This document shows positions 21,401-33,400 of a stretch of 64,000 nucleotides of DNA, one piece after another (the stretch's first letter is position 1; the number at the start of each line of letters is the position of its first letter). The stretch spans positions 27,332,923 through 27,396,922 of the forward strand of contig OU452222.1 in NCBI GenBank assembly GCA_911728455.2. The letters are read 5' to 3'. The DNA comes from Marthasterias glacialis. Taxonomy: Eukaryota > Echinodermata > Asteroidea > Forcipulatida > Asteriidae. The translations under genes were made by a program, and so were the position numbers. The notes beneath the pieces were generated by a model. It was not told where the DNA came from. It was given only the letters and a program-made list of their open reading frames with translations, and did not search any database.

Positions 21401-24400
21401 TTCTTACGCCTCCCCCCTCGCACACCATGGAATGTTCCATGTACAGGTGAGCCTTAAATAGCCAATACAGAGAGCTTATCTAAATAGCTAATCTCACTGT
21501 TTGCAAATCTTGACTAAAGCTGATTAAGAGCCACTGCTTACTCTCCGCCCTATCAAGCTGACAAGATAAAGGGATTACAGAAATCCTCCCAATAAAGAGT
21601 CTGTGAATTATCAACACTTATGCTGGAGAGCTTGTTTTTTAAGCCCTTGAATCCTCGAAAATAGTAACAAATGGCCCTTCCCAAATCAAAGGATGAAAAA
21701 ATTCTGTAGTTGAAGAAGTGTGTGCAGATGATATTGGGGTCTGTGTCTCCGAGAGATAGGTTTCATTGTTCCAACCTTGTTTGTCATGTGCCCTGTACAC
21801 AGTAGCAATTATGAGTGTGGATTCACATTTTACTGGACCTGGGGCCAGACTATAATTTCCTCCGAGTCTCAGTTTGGTTATTACATGCAGCCTGTTACGA
21901 TGAGCACCAAACCAATTACTTTGCAGCATCATCCATGATGAAGGTCACAGTGGAACAAATTGGCAGTTACAACAGCATGAATATTACACCAGCAGTGACC
22001 TTACTGATTGGAAACAAAAAACCCAGGGAAACTTTCACAAGAACGGAAAAAAAAAAAACAACAACACCCGAGCAGATCATGTAATACTTGGCTACTTGTA
22101 TGCATTCCCATGGGAGAAGACCTTGCACACTGAGGGTATAGTATTTCCATAGCGACTTCACCCAGTCACCGGCAGTCTAGGTTACCAGTTCAACCCCCCA
22201 CTGAAGAATGTGATGTTAAGGTAGTGGCTTGTCAAACACATCAGTGTGTTTGTGTTGTTAGCGTAGCAGTGTCACACTCCTGGAGTTAAATGGCAAGGGG
22301 GGGGGGGTAGCTTGCCCTGTGTACATCCCGAGGTCAGAGGTCAAACACTGCACCCCCAGAAGTCAGGACAATTTGATTATTGAGTTACAGTTTCAGCTTT
22401 GACACGGTGCCGAAAGTCTCTGTTCGCTACAACAACACGGACTAATTTAACAATGTGTGATCTGCCTCATTATAAATATTGACTGAGGGTAACATCATGT
22501 TTTGTTGACACTGCAAGTGAATTCCTACACCGCTTGCAGATTGTTGCTGATTGATTGGAAAATAATTGACAAGTGGAATCAGTTGCCAAGCATTTTGTGG
22601 TGGCACAGTTTTTTACCAGCGCCTCACAAAAAAAGATCCTTGTCCTGACCCATCTAGGAGAGATCATAGACTTATCCAAATTGGATTTGTACTCTGCTGT
22701 TGCCATCATCACACTGTTTGAATTTCTCCCAGGAATTAATTTCCACCAACTCTCAGGAAATTATCGAAGGAGACCAATCAGCTGCGAGCAGGCCGGATTA
22801 GATTTGCTAAGAGCGTGTTTACTCTATGGCAGTGACAACCTTTGATTGCCAGTGCAACTGGGCAATCTGTATTCACACACCGGCGAGTTTGAACTGGAGG
22901 AGAGATAGAGCAGCGATAGTTAGAATGTATTTGGCACAAAACCTCAAGTACCTTCATTAATTATTACAGATGGACTGGCTTTGTTCACGCTGCCTACTCC
23001 TCTAAGCTTATTTATTAACATCAGGATCATTGACAGTGTTGTCAAATTAGATATGCTTGCAGTGATCTGTTTGCAGGAAAGACTAATAGCTATCAGTATT
23101 TTGATCTTTGGTTTAAGATGAAACATCAAACGTTTTTTCTAATAAAAAAAAATTATAATTGGAGATGAATTCTTGGAGGTTGGAATGAAGACGTCCAAGT
23201 CTCCTCAGACAATGCCCCTGGCAATGGGGCATAACACGCCCAAGGAGCTCGAAGCCAAACGGGTCAACAACAAAGAGGCCAACCGCCTACGCATTCAGGA
23301 ACGATTTTACACCCAGGCTCATCAACACTCTGAACGTCTCGTCAATAAAACCATGCGCGGACTGAAAGACAGTCTTGACCTGCTACAGGCCAGCACCGGT
23401 TCCCTGTCGGCCTTCACGTCTTACCAGGACACACGAGTGCCGTTGTTTATGTACGGACAGCGACTGGAGAGCCGCAAGTACAGCAAGCGTATGTCCCTGC
23501 TGCGGTTCTTCCATCAGCAGAAGAGGCAGCCCGATAGAGACTGCACGATGGAATACCACCATCATGGACGGACAGTGGACAACAGAACAGCCGATGAGAT
23601 ATTTGATTCCATCCTGAGGAAAGTTGAACGCGATATCGATGAGATTTCCGAACACCGAACGGTCGGTTGGAATGATCCACTAGAAAGGTCAGAACCTCAG
23701 AAAACACCTCGCCAAAAACCTTCGTCCGCAATGACTGTTTCCCAGCAAAGATATGCAAAACCCTCAAAGAAATCGGGTGCAATCTCCAGACCCAAGACGG
23801 CGCCGAGTGCCACCAGCAGGACCTCACCATCAGCATCTTATGATGAACTGAGGAGAAAAGTCGATGCAATGTTACAGGAGACCGTCGGACCTAAAGAGGG
23901 GCAGCACCACCCTCCAAGTAGACATTTCAGCGCAGGGTCTCGATGGACGATGATGACAGAGGCGGAGTTGCAGCGGCGCTCTGCCTCCTCCAGAGCATCA
24001 ACCTGGTCTGCCAAGTCCCGCCTCTCATCCAGTCCACGATCACAACTGAGCAGTCCAAGCCGTCACTCGCATCAGGCTCCAGCGGGCAGGTTCACCAAAA
24101 TGGAGGATTCCCTTCTCCCCGTAGAGGCATTCATCCACAGTGATTTTGCTGATCCTCTGTTGCCATGTCAACCAGCTCAGAAGAATAAATGGATGCAGAG
24201 CAGACCTAGTATATTTGCACCGACTTTCTCGAGCAGACAGCACAGTCTCAGTTCAGTCATGATCAGCTCAAGCAAAAGAAACAAACTATCAAATTAAGAA
24301 CAATTAAAAAAAACCTTGATATGACTTTAATATTCCTGAACCTTGACTTGTCTTTTTATTCAAGGGGTGACTTCACTTTTGTTGAGTAAGTGTCACTTTT

Positions 24401-27400
24401 ATATGAATCAGAATCAAAATATTTAAAAGGCAATTAATAGAGTCCTGAGCCTTCTGGACCATTGAAAATCCAATTGAGGAATTTGTTTAAATGAAAACTA
24501 TTTAAATGAAAACTATTTTATTTATTTTAATTTTTTTTTTAATGTTTGACATTCCCCCCCTTTTTTGTTTTTGGTAGAATCAACATCCATTGTAGCTAGA
24601 TGTATCAGGGATGAGATTCTTCATACTTTTATCTGAATTCAGACTTGTTATGTCTGACCATAGAGCAAGGACCAGTCCTTGCTCTATGGTCTGACTGGCA
24701 AACAAAAATATATTCTTCGGGTATGAAGACATCTTGCTGTTTGCTCTACTTCTCTAGTGCTGTGGATACTGTTCTGAGGAGTTCATTTCAATCTATATCT
24801 CCAGGCGTTACCAAAAGGTGGAAATGCCATCATTTCAACATACCTCCCTTAATTTGGATTCTATTTTCAGACTATTTTGTCAGCAGTGTCTCTCATCCCT
24901 GATGTATGTATGTCAAGTGGAATTACGTGTATTTCTGAAATGGATTTGACTTGTTCCACCTTTAAGCTAGCCAACACTGTTTTGTGAATTGAGAAATCTA
25001 ACCGCCTCCCATTTTTTAATTTCCCTCGGAACTCAAGTCCTTTTATTGCAGGTTTTATAATAAGCGCCCACAGCTGTTGGTGTACTGAACTCTTTTGAAC
25101 ATGATTTGTACATGCACAACATCCATTATCATGCCCTTGTGAAATTAAAACAGAAATTCTTCTGAGGATAATGTGGCTTGTTCCAGCTATTTTTAAGGTA
25201 AAAATTTGTGGAATTGATTTGGCAATAACTCACAGGATGATACATGTAGGAACTTTAATACAGAGTTGGCTTTTAAATTTATACTTCTTCCATGTTACAC
25301 ACACAGCCTCTATTTTAACAGTGTGATATTAAAACTGACTTAACTGTCGTAATGATATAATGGTCAACCCAATACATATGGCCTGGCACTGAGGTCAGTG
25401 ACTGATTAATAACACACCTCCGTCCAAAATATAAAATAAGAAAAGAATATTTTCAGGGTTTTATAACTGAACCGTTTTAATTCATCAATTAAATCATTAG
25501 CAACATTTTTCAACTTTAAGCAGTTTAACAATTAAAGGAACGCTTTTAGTCTCTCTAGATTTTTTTTTATTTTTATTTTTTTGCTGTTCATTCTTTTGAG
25601 AGGTCTCTGCTCGGTTTGGGAGCTGTTTCGCGCAAGTGACCAATTATTGTCATTTCTTAAAGGCAGGGTATACCTTTGGGAAATGGTTCCCTTTGAAGTA
25701 ATTTAGTTTTAGAGAAAGAGAGTATTTTCTGCCCCAAAATTTGAATCTGAGAGTTTTTTATGCAAGAATCATATCCCACGTAATGAAAAACATGCAGTTT
25801 CAGCATTTTCAGATCCTGTGTTTCAGATTTTTGCCGATATCTCAAAAACGCTACCATCTTTTGAAACAAATTTTCACAGGTTAGTTTTATAGTACATGTA
25901 TCTACAATTATATAGCAATGAAACAAACATCCGGTTCCAAAAACCAAAGGTATCCTTTGCCTTTAGACTCCCAGTGCAATCAACATTGGTGAACTGTCTG
26001 TAAATGCTTCCATTCTTTGCACAAACCAAGATATTTATAATAAAACCAATCTGTGAAAATGTCAGCTCATTTCAGTGTTTCGTTTGCGAGGAAACTGTAA
26101 AATATGCATTCAGCATTTTTGTACGCATTCCTATAGGACTCCCGTCTCACTGAGACGAAAACTTATTTTGGATCTTGTTTCATTTTTTATTTAAAAGCGA
26201 TAACACTTCAGGCAGAAATATTTCAAGGAAACTTTTGTACCATGGTTATCTGTATACCATGTATATCTGTGAGCATTTATGTTTTTCTTCTTACCAATGT
26301 TGAGCTGGGGCTGTAAGAGGCTGGCTATAAATCCAGCAGAAAGGTATTTGAGTTCAAGCGGTTTATGAGGGATCAATCAGCTATTTATACACATTGTAAG
26401 ACCATTCATGTGGATTGTGGACCTATATCACATCTGGTATTTTTTTCTGCACCCAAAAAGCTGGGATAAAGCTTTCGTTTTGTAATCTTCTTAAAGTCTT
26501 AAGTGATAAATGATGATAAAACTAGGAGTCTGTCTTTTGTTTGAGAGGCCATTGAGCAGATAATCGAGCAAGAATGACAATGCTCACTTTTTTTTCTGAC
26601 TGGCGATATAATGAAGTGTTTGCAAAAGTTTTTAGAAAGTTGTTCTGAGTTTATATAAACCTCAATGGCTGAACAGTGTTTCAAATGGCAAATAGAGTTT
26701 TTAAAATTTTCAAATAGAGTTTTAACATTTTGAATTAAAGCCCCAGCTCTACATTGGTAAGAAGAAAAACATAAATGTTCACAGATTTATAACATGGTAT
26801 AAAGATAATGATGGTAGAAAACTTCCCTTGAAGTATTTCTGCCTGAAGTGTTATCGTTTTTAAATAATAAATGAAATAAGATCCAAAATTAGTTTTTGTG
26901 TCAGTGAGACGAGAACTCTGCCAATAGGAATGCGTACAAAAAATGCTGAATGCATTTTTACCGTTTTCTTGCAAATGAAACAACGAAATGAGCTGACGCT
27001 TTTCACAGGTTGGTTTTATTACAAATATCTTGATTTGTGCAAAGAATAGAAGCATTCACAGTCAGTTTACCAATGTTGAGCTGGGGCTCTAAAGGGGATT
27101 GTTTGAACAAAATTAGCTGGATGCACTTTGTGCAGTGTATCCCATAGTGATACTCTCTAACCTGCCTAGAAATGGTTAAATATTAAAGGCACACATTGCC
27201 TTCAAATCTCTTAAAATGTTGCTGTTCGGAATAGCCCTATAATCCTTTTTTTAAGAGTTTTTCATGCAATAAAACACCCGCAGTGTGTTGTAATTAGTGA
27301 GTACTGATAACAAAAACCATACATTTGCCTCTGCAAATACAACCAGCGGATCCACACTTTACATAGAAACATACCGTCTGCCATTTTGTGGAGTCAAAAA

Positions 27401-30400
27401 TTTTGGGTGTACAAAATGGCGGACTGTGTTGTGTCACCGTTAACCCTAACTTTACCGAGTCCTTCCAAATCATCCCAATGATTTTGAAGGGTTGAGGCTA
27501 ATTGATACTCATCTATTAGAGGCAGTGGGGAGCCTACAAAACTCCTTATGGTTGATTTTGGAGGATTGAGGCAGCACGGTTGTTTTGGCTCTGCGGTACT
27601 GAATCAGTCAAAGCCAGGAATAATCATGAATTCATCAGAATCCCTCATCAGTATGATACCACATCACCCTAACATGTGAACGCTAACAACATTATTGTTG
27701 GTGTTCCTGATTCTGTGTTTATCACGGACAGTTCTGCAGTGACAAATGAAGCAAAACCAGGGGATGGAATTTGGAAGGTTTGGGGTTGTTTATGGTAACT
27801 ATGAGGCATTTCTTCCAGAACATGTTTGTGGGTGTATAGATGGATTGCAATAGACGCCATCTTTGATGACAGTTTCTACTTTAGCCTTTGGCCCCATCAA
27901 GCTCTGTAGGTTTTAAGGCAGCTTGAGTTGCTTAAAAACCAATCATGGAAGGAGTTTATGAAATGCAAGCATGCAGCGTGCAGTACCTACGCCGACTTGG
28001 CCGATTTTTCCAAATGTGGACGTCATGTGCAACCCATCTGTATACATGTACGTGCGCAGGGTTTTGCCCATAACCGTTCAGTGAGTAGCCTGTACAGCAC
28101 ATGATTCAGAAGTAAGAAGTACAATGAAATTGGGACTAGTTAGCTTTTCACTGGTCCTCATTTCATGTTAAACAGAGATGCTTTTCAACACTAGCAAGCT
28201 GGACCTATGGGAGACTTTTCAACGGTCTTTTTCCACGGTTCTTACCAGTAGTACGCATGCTCAGAACTACACACGCAGTTACTGATCATGTGCACGCATG
28301 CTCAGAACTGTCAAAAAGGAACGTTGGGTCTGCTGCCACCAGCGTCTCTAAAGTCTCTCATTGGAGAGATTTTTAACTGGTACTCGGGTGTTTTAAGTAA
28401 CATTTAGTTAGTGGACCATGGTGTAAAGGAGAACACTATTGTAAATTGGTATTTTTTTCTTAACCAGTTGCCGTCCAGCCTGACAGGGTTATTTTCACGA
28501 AATTGTCGGAATCATTTTTCTTTGACAGTACTGATGGCACAAAGAAACCTTGACTTTACAAAGCCAAGAGAACATAGATTTTCTTTATTGCAGAGTGAAT
28601 TTTGTTTTACTCTACCGAGGAAATGTCAAATTTATGCACTGTGAATTGCAAAATCTCGGCTGTGAGCGTTGGCATAGAATTGGTACTACACCCAAACCAT
28701 GGCTGGATCTCCGGTTCACTCTGCTCTGACTTACCTCCTTTTAGCCGAAATACAATGAATAAACAATGGTGGAAGCCTCTCAATGTCTCGTACTCCTCTT
28801 CTTAAAACAAAAGGACAAAGATCTGGAATCCGGGATTACACAAAAACCACTGCACAATAGCAAAAAAGAACGGCAAAATATTCAAGATCGTGTTTTCACT
28901 TTGTGTGGGTGAAACAAAGCGTTAGACGGCCTGTGCGTGCTCTGTGCACGCTCTGCAGTGGAATGTCTGGGTGACCTACGTTTGTAGTATTCCAATTTTA
29001 CACAATGGCGTAATTTTCTTGGATACACGTCAGTTGGTGCCCACTGGTCAAAGTCACTCAAGGTGCAACAACTATAGCCTTAATTATTCTGGCAGCTGAC
29101 TGTCTCCTTTGTCTCCCATATCCCCCGTAGTGATTTGAACTGGTCTGTCTTTGAGCCTGACCTCTTAGCAACCTGCTCCGTGGATACCTACATCTATCTC
29201 TGGGACACCAGGGAACCCAAGAAACCATCTCTGGCTTTCTCCACATTCGGTGAGTGAAGTCCACAATTGAAAACTTTGCTTGGGAAAACGGGTTACCAAC
29301 TAAAACACCATACAGAGTGTATTGTGTATGAATGGTTTCCTGCTCATTTTGGACGTACAGGTGACTTTGAAAAGCTAGGCCTAACAAAAAATATAAGTTT
29401 CCTGTAACATGCTGGGAAAAAAGGGTCAGTATAAAGTAGGAATAAAATTGTATTTTAGGGAAAAAAATTAGATGTGCGCACCAAAAATAAAGGCAAATGA
29501 CCAAGAGGAAATTGACCTACCTGCAGTTGTTTTGTTATTAATAATTAAATTATTGATAACATTTTTTGCAGTCGACAGGTTTTTGAACGGTCGATGGGGT
29601 TACAGGAAACAAACGTATACTTTTGTTAGGCCCCAAGTGGCAATAAACTTATCCATCCATTGTTCATGGAAATGTTCGCATGCCTAGATTTCTAAAGCCT
29701 CCTAAAGCCCCCTTCACATGTCTCACTAGATGAGTTTCCTGGGAAATTCTGGGGAAAATTTGGTTGACCTTTTCCCATTTGAATTGCTAACCCTGGCAAA
29801 TTCCTGAGAAAGAGCCATTTCCTGAGAAATAGCCACCCCTGCTTGGGAGTAGGGCTTAAGCCAGACAACCCCGGGGGTGGCAAACCGAGTGTTCGTTCTT
29901 CCCAGGAAAATTGCATGAAGTCTGTAAACGAACACGGGATGGCAGTGAGGTTGAAATTCCCCTGGAATTTCCTGGGGTTCTATTTCCTGGGAATTGGCTT
30001 AGCAGTGTGAAAACGGCTTAACTGGTATGTATCTGCTGCCATCTACACCGTCTCAAAGTTTGCCGTCGGGCCTTGGTGTGTGTTGTTCTAAAAGGTGGTG
30101 TCTGTGTTATTGACAGGTTGTAGTAGTACTCGATATGAAGTGTTGGCACACTAAACCTGATCAAGAGACAGATGAACAACATTTATGTAGACAGGCAGTC
30201 AAACCAAATGCCACACTCAGCCACACATGCTTGAAACGTTAGATGCTGTTAATGTGTTTTTCTGCGTGTGGCAAGCAGTCAAATATTAAAATGCCACATT
30301 CACACACGGTTGAAAACATCAGGGTCCAATTTCATAGAGCTGCTTAAGCGGAAAATATTGCTTACAAAAATTTGGCTAAGCAAAAATGAGCAGGATACCA

Positions 30401-33400
30401 GTCACAAATTGTACATATGACATGGTAGTTTGGCCGGTAACCTTATTCTGGTAAGCATGATTTTGTTTGTGCTTAGTTACTTTTTGTGCTTAAGCAGCTC
30501 TATGAAATTGGCCCCAGATGTTAGGTGTGTTTGGTGTGATTCAGGCAGAATAAATGCAACACTCGCACGCAATTGAAACATTAGACGCTGATGTGATGTG
30601 ATGTTTGTTCCATTTTCTGGCAGACAGGCAAGACAGGCAGTCAGGCCAAATGCAACATTCAACACGTGATGAAGTCAATACAAATCGTTGTGTGCCCCTA
30701 ACACCCTTTTGCCGGGAACATAAAGTAGTTTGTCCCAGTAACAAAAGGACGTAAGCAAAAAATGGCTCCTGACATGAAAAATATGTCATTTTTGGCTAGA
30801 ATTACCTTGAAGACATGTTTCCCCATTCCCCAGGCAGAATTTAACCTCTCTAGAATGACTTTTGCATGGCAACAAATTTACCAAACTTTCCCACTCATAC
30901 ATTGTAATTCTTGAAACACAAATTTTAACATAAATTGCTTACGTCCTTTTACCGGGAACTTTCCCTTACGTCCTTTTGCCGGGCACACTACGAAATGTCA
31001 CGAACCAAATGCCACTCACAAACTCACAAATTGTCAGCTTTAATTTAAGCTTTTACACTGTCAGGAATAAACCTTAAATGCATTGACGTCATCCAGCCAC
31101 CATCTTGTAGAGGCAAACCGATGATGAAACAATGCCAACCGTCAGATGTGTACGGGCGGCGCACAGGATGGGCCAATGAGCAAGCACCTTTTGGCCTGTC
31201 TGCGAGGGCGCCCTACTCAAGTGATGTCATGTGCATAAGGTCTACAGTTTTAAAAATAGCAAACCTAAACTTTAAGACAAAAACCATTTTAAAAGCGATG
31301 TACCAATAGTTTTGTGATGTTTATTTAATTATCAACAGCCGGAGCAGCACAGGTGAAGTGGAATAAAAAGAATAGCAACTACCTGGCTACCGTGCACGAA
31401 GGAGACATTAGACTGTGGGACAAAAGGGTATTGTATTCCGTCCATATTGGGTACTTAAGATTTTGACAAACCCACACAAACAGTATTGTATTCCGTCCAT
31501 ATTGGGTACTTTAAGATTTTGACGAACCCATACAAAAACACATCATCAAGCAGTTGCCAAGTCTGGCATGAAAATTTTGGGGTGTGGGCAATTATTTATG
31601 CCCCCAAAAGATGCATGCATTATGATTAAACAAAATCTTGAAAAAAAAAGAAAAAATGAAAGATGAGCGAAGTAAGAGCGAAGCAAAATTTATCAAAAAG
31701 TGGACAAGTAAAGAAGAAATACACAGTGAGTATACATTGAAACCAACCTTTGCTTGTCAATCCAAACACAGCAAGACAAAATTGAACTGACCTGTGCTTG
31801 TTCAATCCACACACAGCAAGACCAGAATTGAAATGACCTGTGCTTGTTCAATCCATACACATCAAGACAAAATTGAAATGACCTGTGCTTGTTCAATCCA
31901 CACACAGCAAGACCAGAATTGAACTGACCTGTGCTTGTTCAATCCATACACAGCAAGACCAGAATTGAAATGACCTGTGCTTGTTCAATCCACACACAGC
32001 AAGACCAGAATTGAAATGACCTGTGCATGTTCAATCCATACACAGCAAGACCAGAATTGAACTGACCTGTGCTTGTCAATCCATACACAGCAAGACCAGA
32101 ATTGAAATGACCTGTGCTTGTTCAATCCACACACAGCAAGACCAGAATTGAACTGACCTGTGCTTGTTCAATCCATACACAGCAAGACCAGAATTGAAAT
32201 GACCTGTGCATGTTCAATCCATACACAGCAAGACCAGAATTGAACTGACCTGTGCTTGTCAATCCATACACAGCAAGACCAGAATTGAAATGACCTGTGC
32301 TTGTTCAATCCACACACAGCAAGACCAGAATTGAAATGACCTGTGCATGTTCAATCCATACACAGCAAGACCAGAATTGAACTGACCTGTGCTTGTCAAT
32401 CCATACACAGCAAGACCAGAATTGAAATGACCTGTGCTTGTTCAATCCACACACAGCAAGACCAGAATTGAACTGACCTGTGCTTGTTCAATCCATACAC
32501 AGCAAGACCAGAATTGAAATGACCTGTGCTTGTCAATCCATACACAGCAAGACCAGAATTGAAACGACCTGTGCTTATCCCTCGCATACATTTAAACACC
32601 TCTTCTCTTGTATGTGAAACAGAAAACCAGCCAAGCAGCACAGTACATATCAGCTAGTCTCAGTAAGATTCATGGTCTAGACTGGGATCCAGGCAGCGAA
32701 TTCTTTTTAGTTACAGCAAGTCAAGACTGCACAGCAAAGGTATGCAGCCACTTTTTCTTGAGAAAGTTTTTTAATTTTAAACGATCAAACACACCGGACT
32801 CAAAATCTGGGGCAGCTGAGTCATCTAAAAGTGGTTTTGAATCACAGCTGTCGCTGGTCATGAGGCTTGTGTCCTTGTGACCACCTAACCATAATTTGCT
32901 TCCACTCATCCAGGTGTATAATTTTCAAAGGGGGATGAGATTGTTGCATCATTGATTGTTAGCAGCTTGAGGTTTTAGTCCCCCAAAGGAAGTTTGGAAA
33001 GTTTGAGCCTTTCACATTTGTTAATCTCCAAAATGAAATGTCCAAATCCTACGATTGAGGTTTTTAGTAATGATGTTATGAATAAGATACTATTTTCTAT
33101 TGCATGGTAAATGAAAGTCCACTTTGCGGCTTATAGAAAAGTCTGAGGTGCTAGTATATTCGAGGGATAATGGTAAGTGCCATGAGTGCATATAAAAACC
33201 TGAATTTCCCAGGTGATAATATGCTACATGCCTGTAAGACATGCTCAATTATTTAAAGAAACTGTTTGTTCTTGTTTTTGTTTTAAAGAATGTTGTTTCT
33301 TTGCAAAAGGTAACTGATTATCTTTTTTGTTGTTGTAGTTTTGGGATGTTAGAGATCCAAGGACAATGGTGATGGAATTACGGACAATCACACCTCTCTG

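Larger units (their letters stand above)
17842..23164 (+). other. Spacer between the two nested genes
   Basis: It includes the elements listed separately (18023-18224, 18640-19110, 19394-19555, 20154-20418, 20461-21130). Between 21.2 and 23.1 kb the DNA is AT-rich with no recognised repeat except a G-run near 22300. Open frames there are short and unlike proteins. Confidence 0.5.
13282..29130 (+). other. WDR59 intron 4 (15.8 kb) hosting two nested genes
   Basis: By far the largest intron; the others are 0.1-3 kb. In order it holds a TU-like foldback (13310-15330), nested frame 1 (16666-17472), a LINE relic, a MITE (18023-18224), a GTACTT satellite (18640-19110), MITEs and LINE-like sequence (19394-21100), nested frame 2 (23185-24297) and a further MITE and foldback (25657-27088). 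Between 27.1 and 29.1 kb no element was recognised. Confidence 0.85.
29250..31338 (+). other. WDR59 intron 5
   Basis: It contains a CCTGGGAA-rich MITE-like element (29698-30019), a roughly 100-bp-unit minisatellite (about 30170-30690) interrupted by a MITE, and a TTTTGCCGGG-ended element (about 30692-30992). Confidence 0.6.

Noticed and set aside
23173-23184. An upstream TTG start for nested gene 2
   Set aside because: Non-ATG initiation is not needed; an in-frame ATG at 23185 follows four codons later.
31745-32580. A CRISPR array
   Set aside because: Units are contiguous 46-bp tandem repeats with no unique spacers, within an animal gene intron.
32396-32641. Minus-strand frame with repeated GLAVYGL-like peptides
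   Set aside because: Translation of the 46-bp minisatellite; no start context and no conservation expected.
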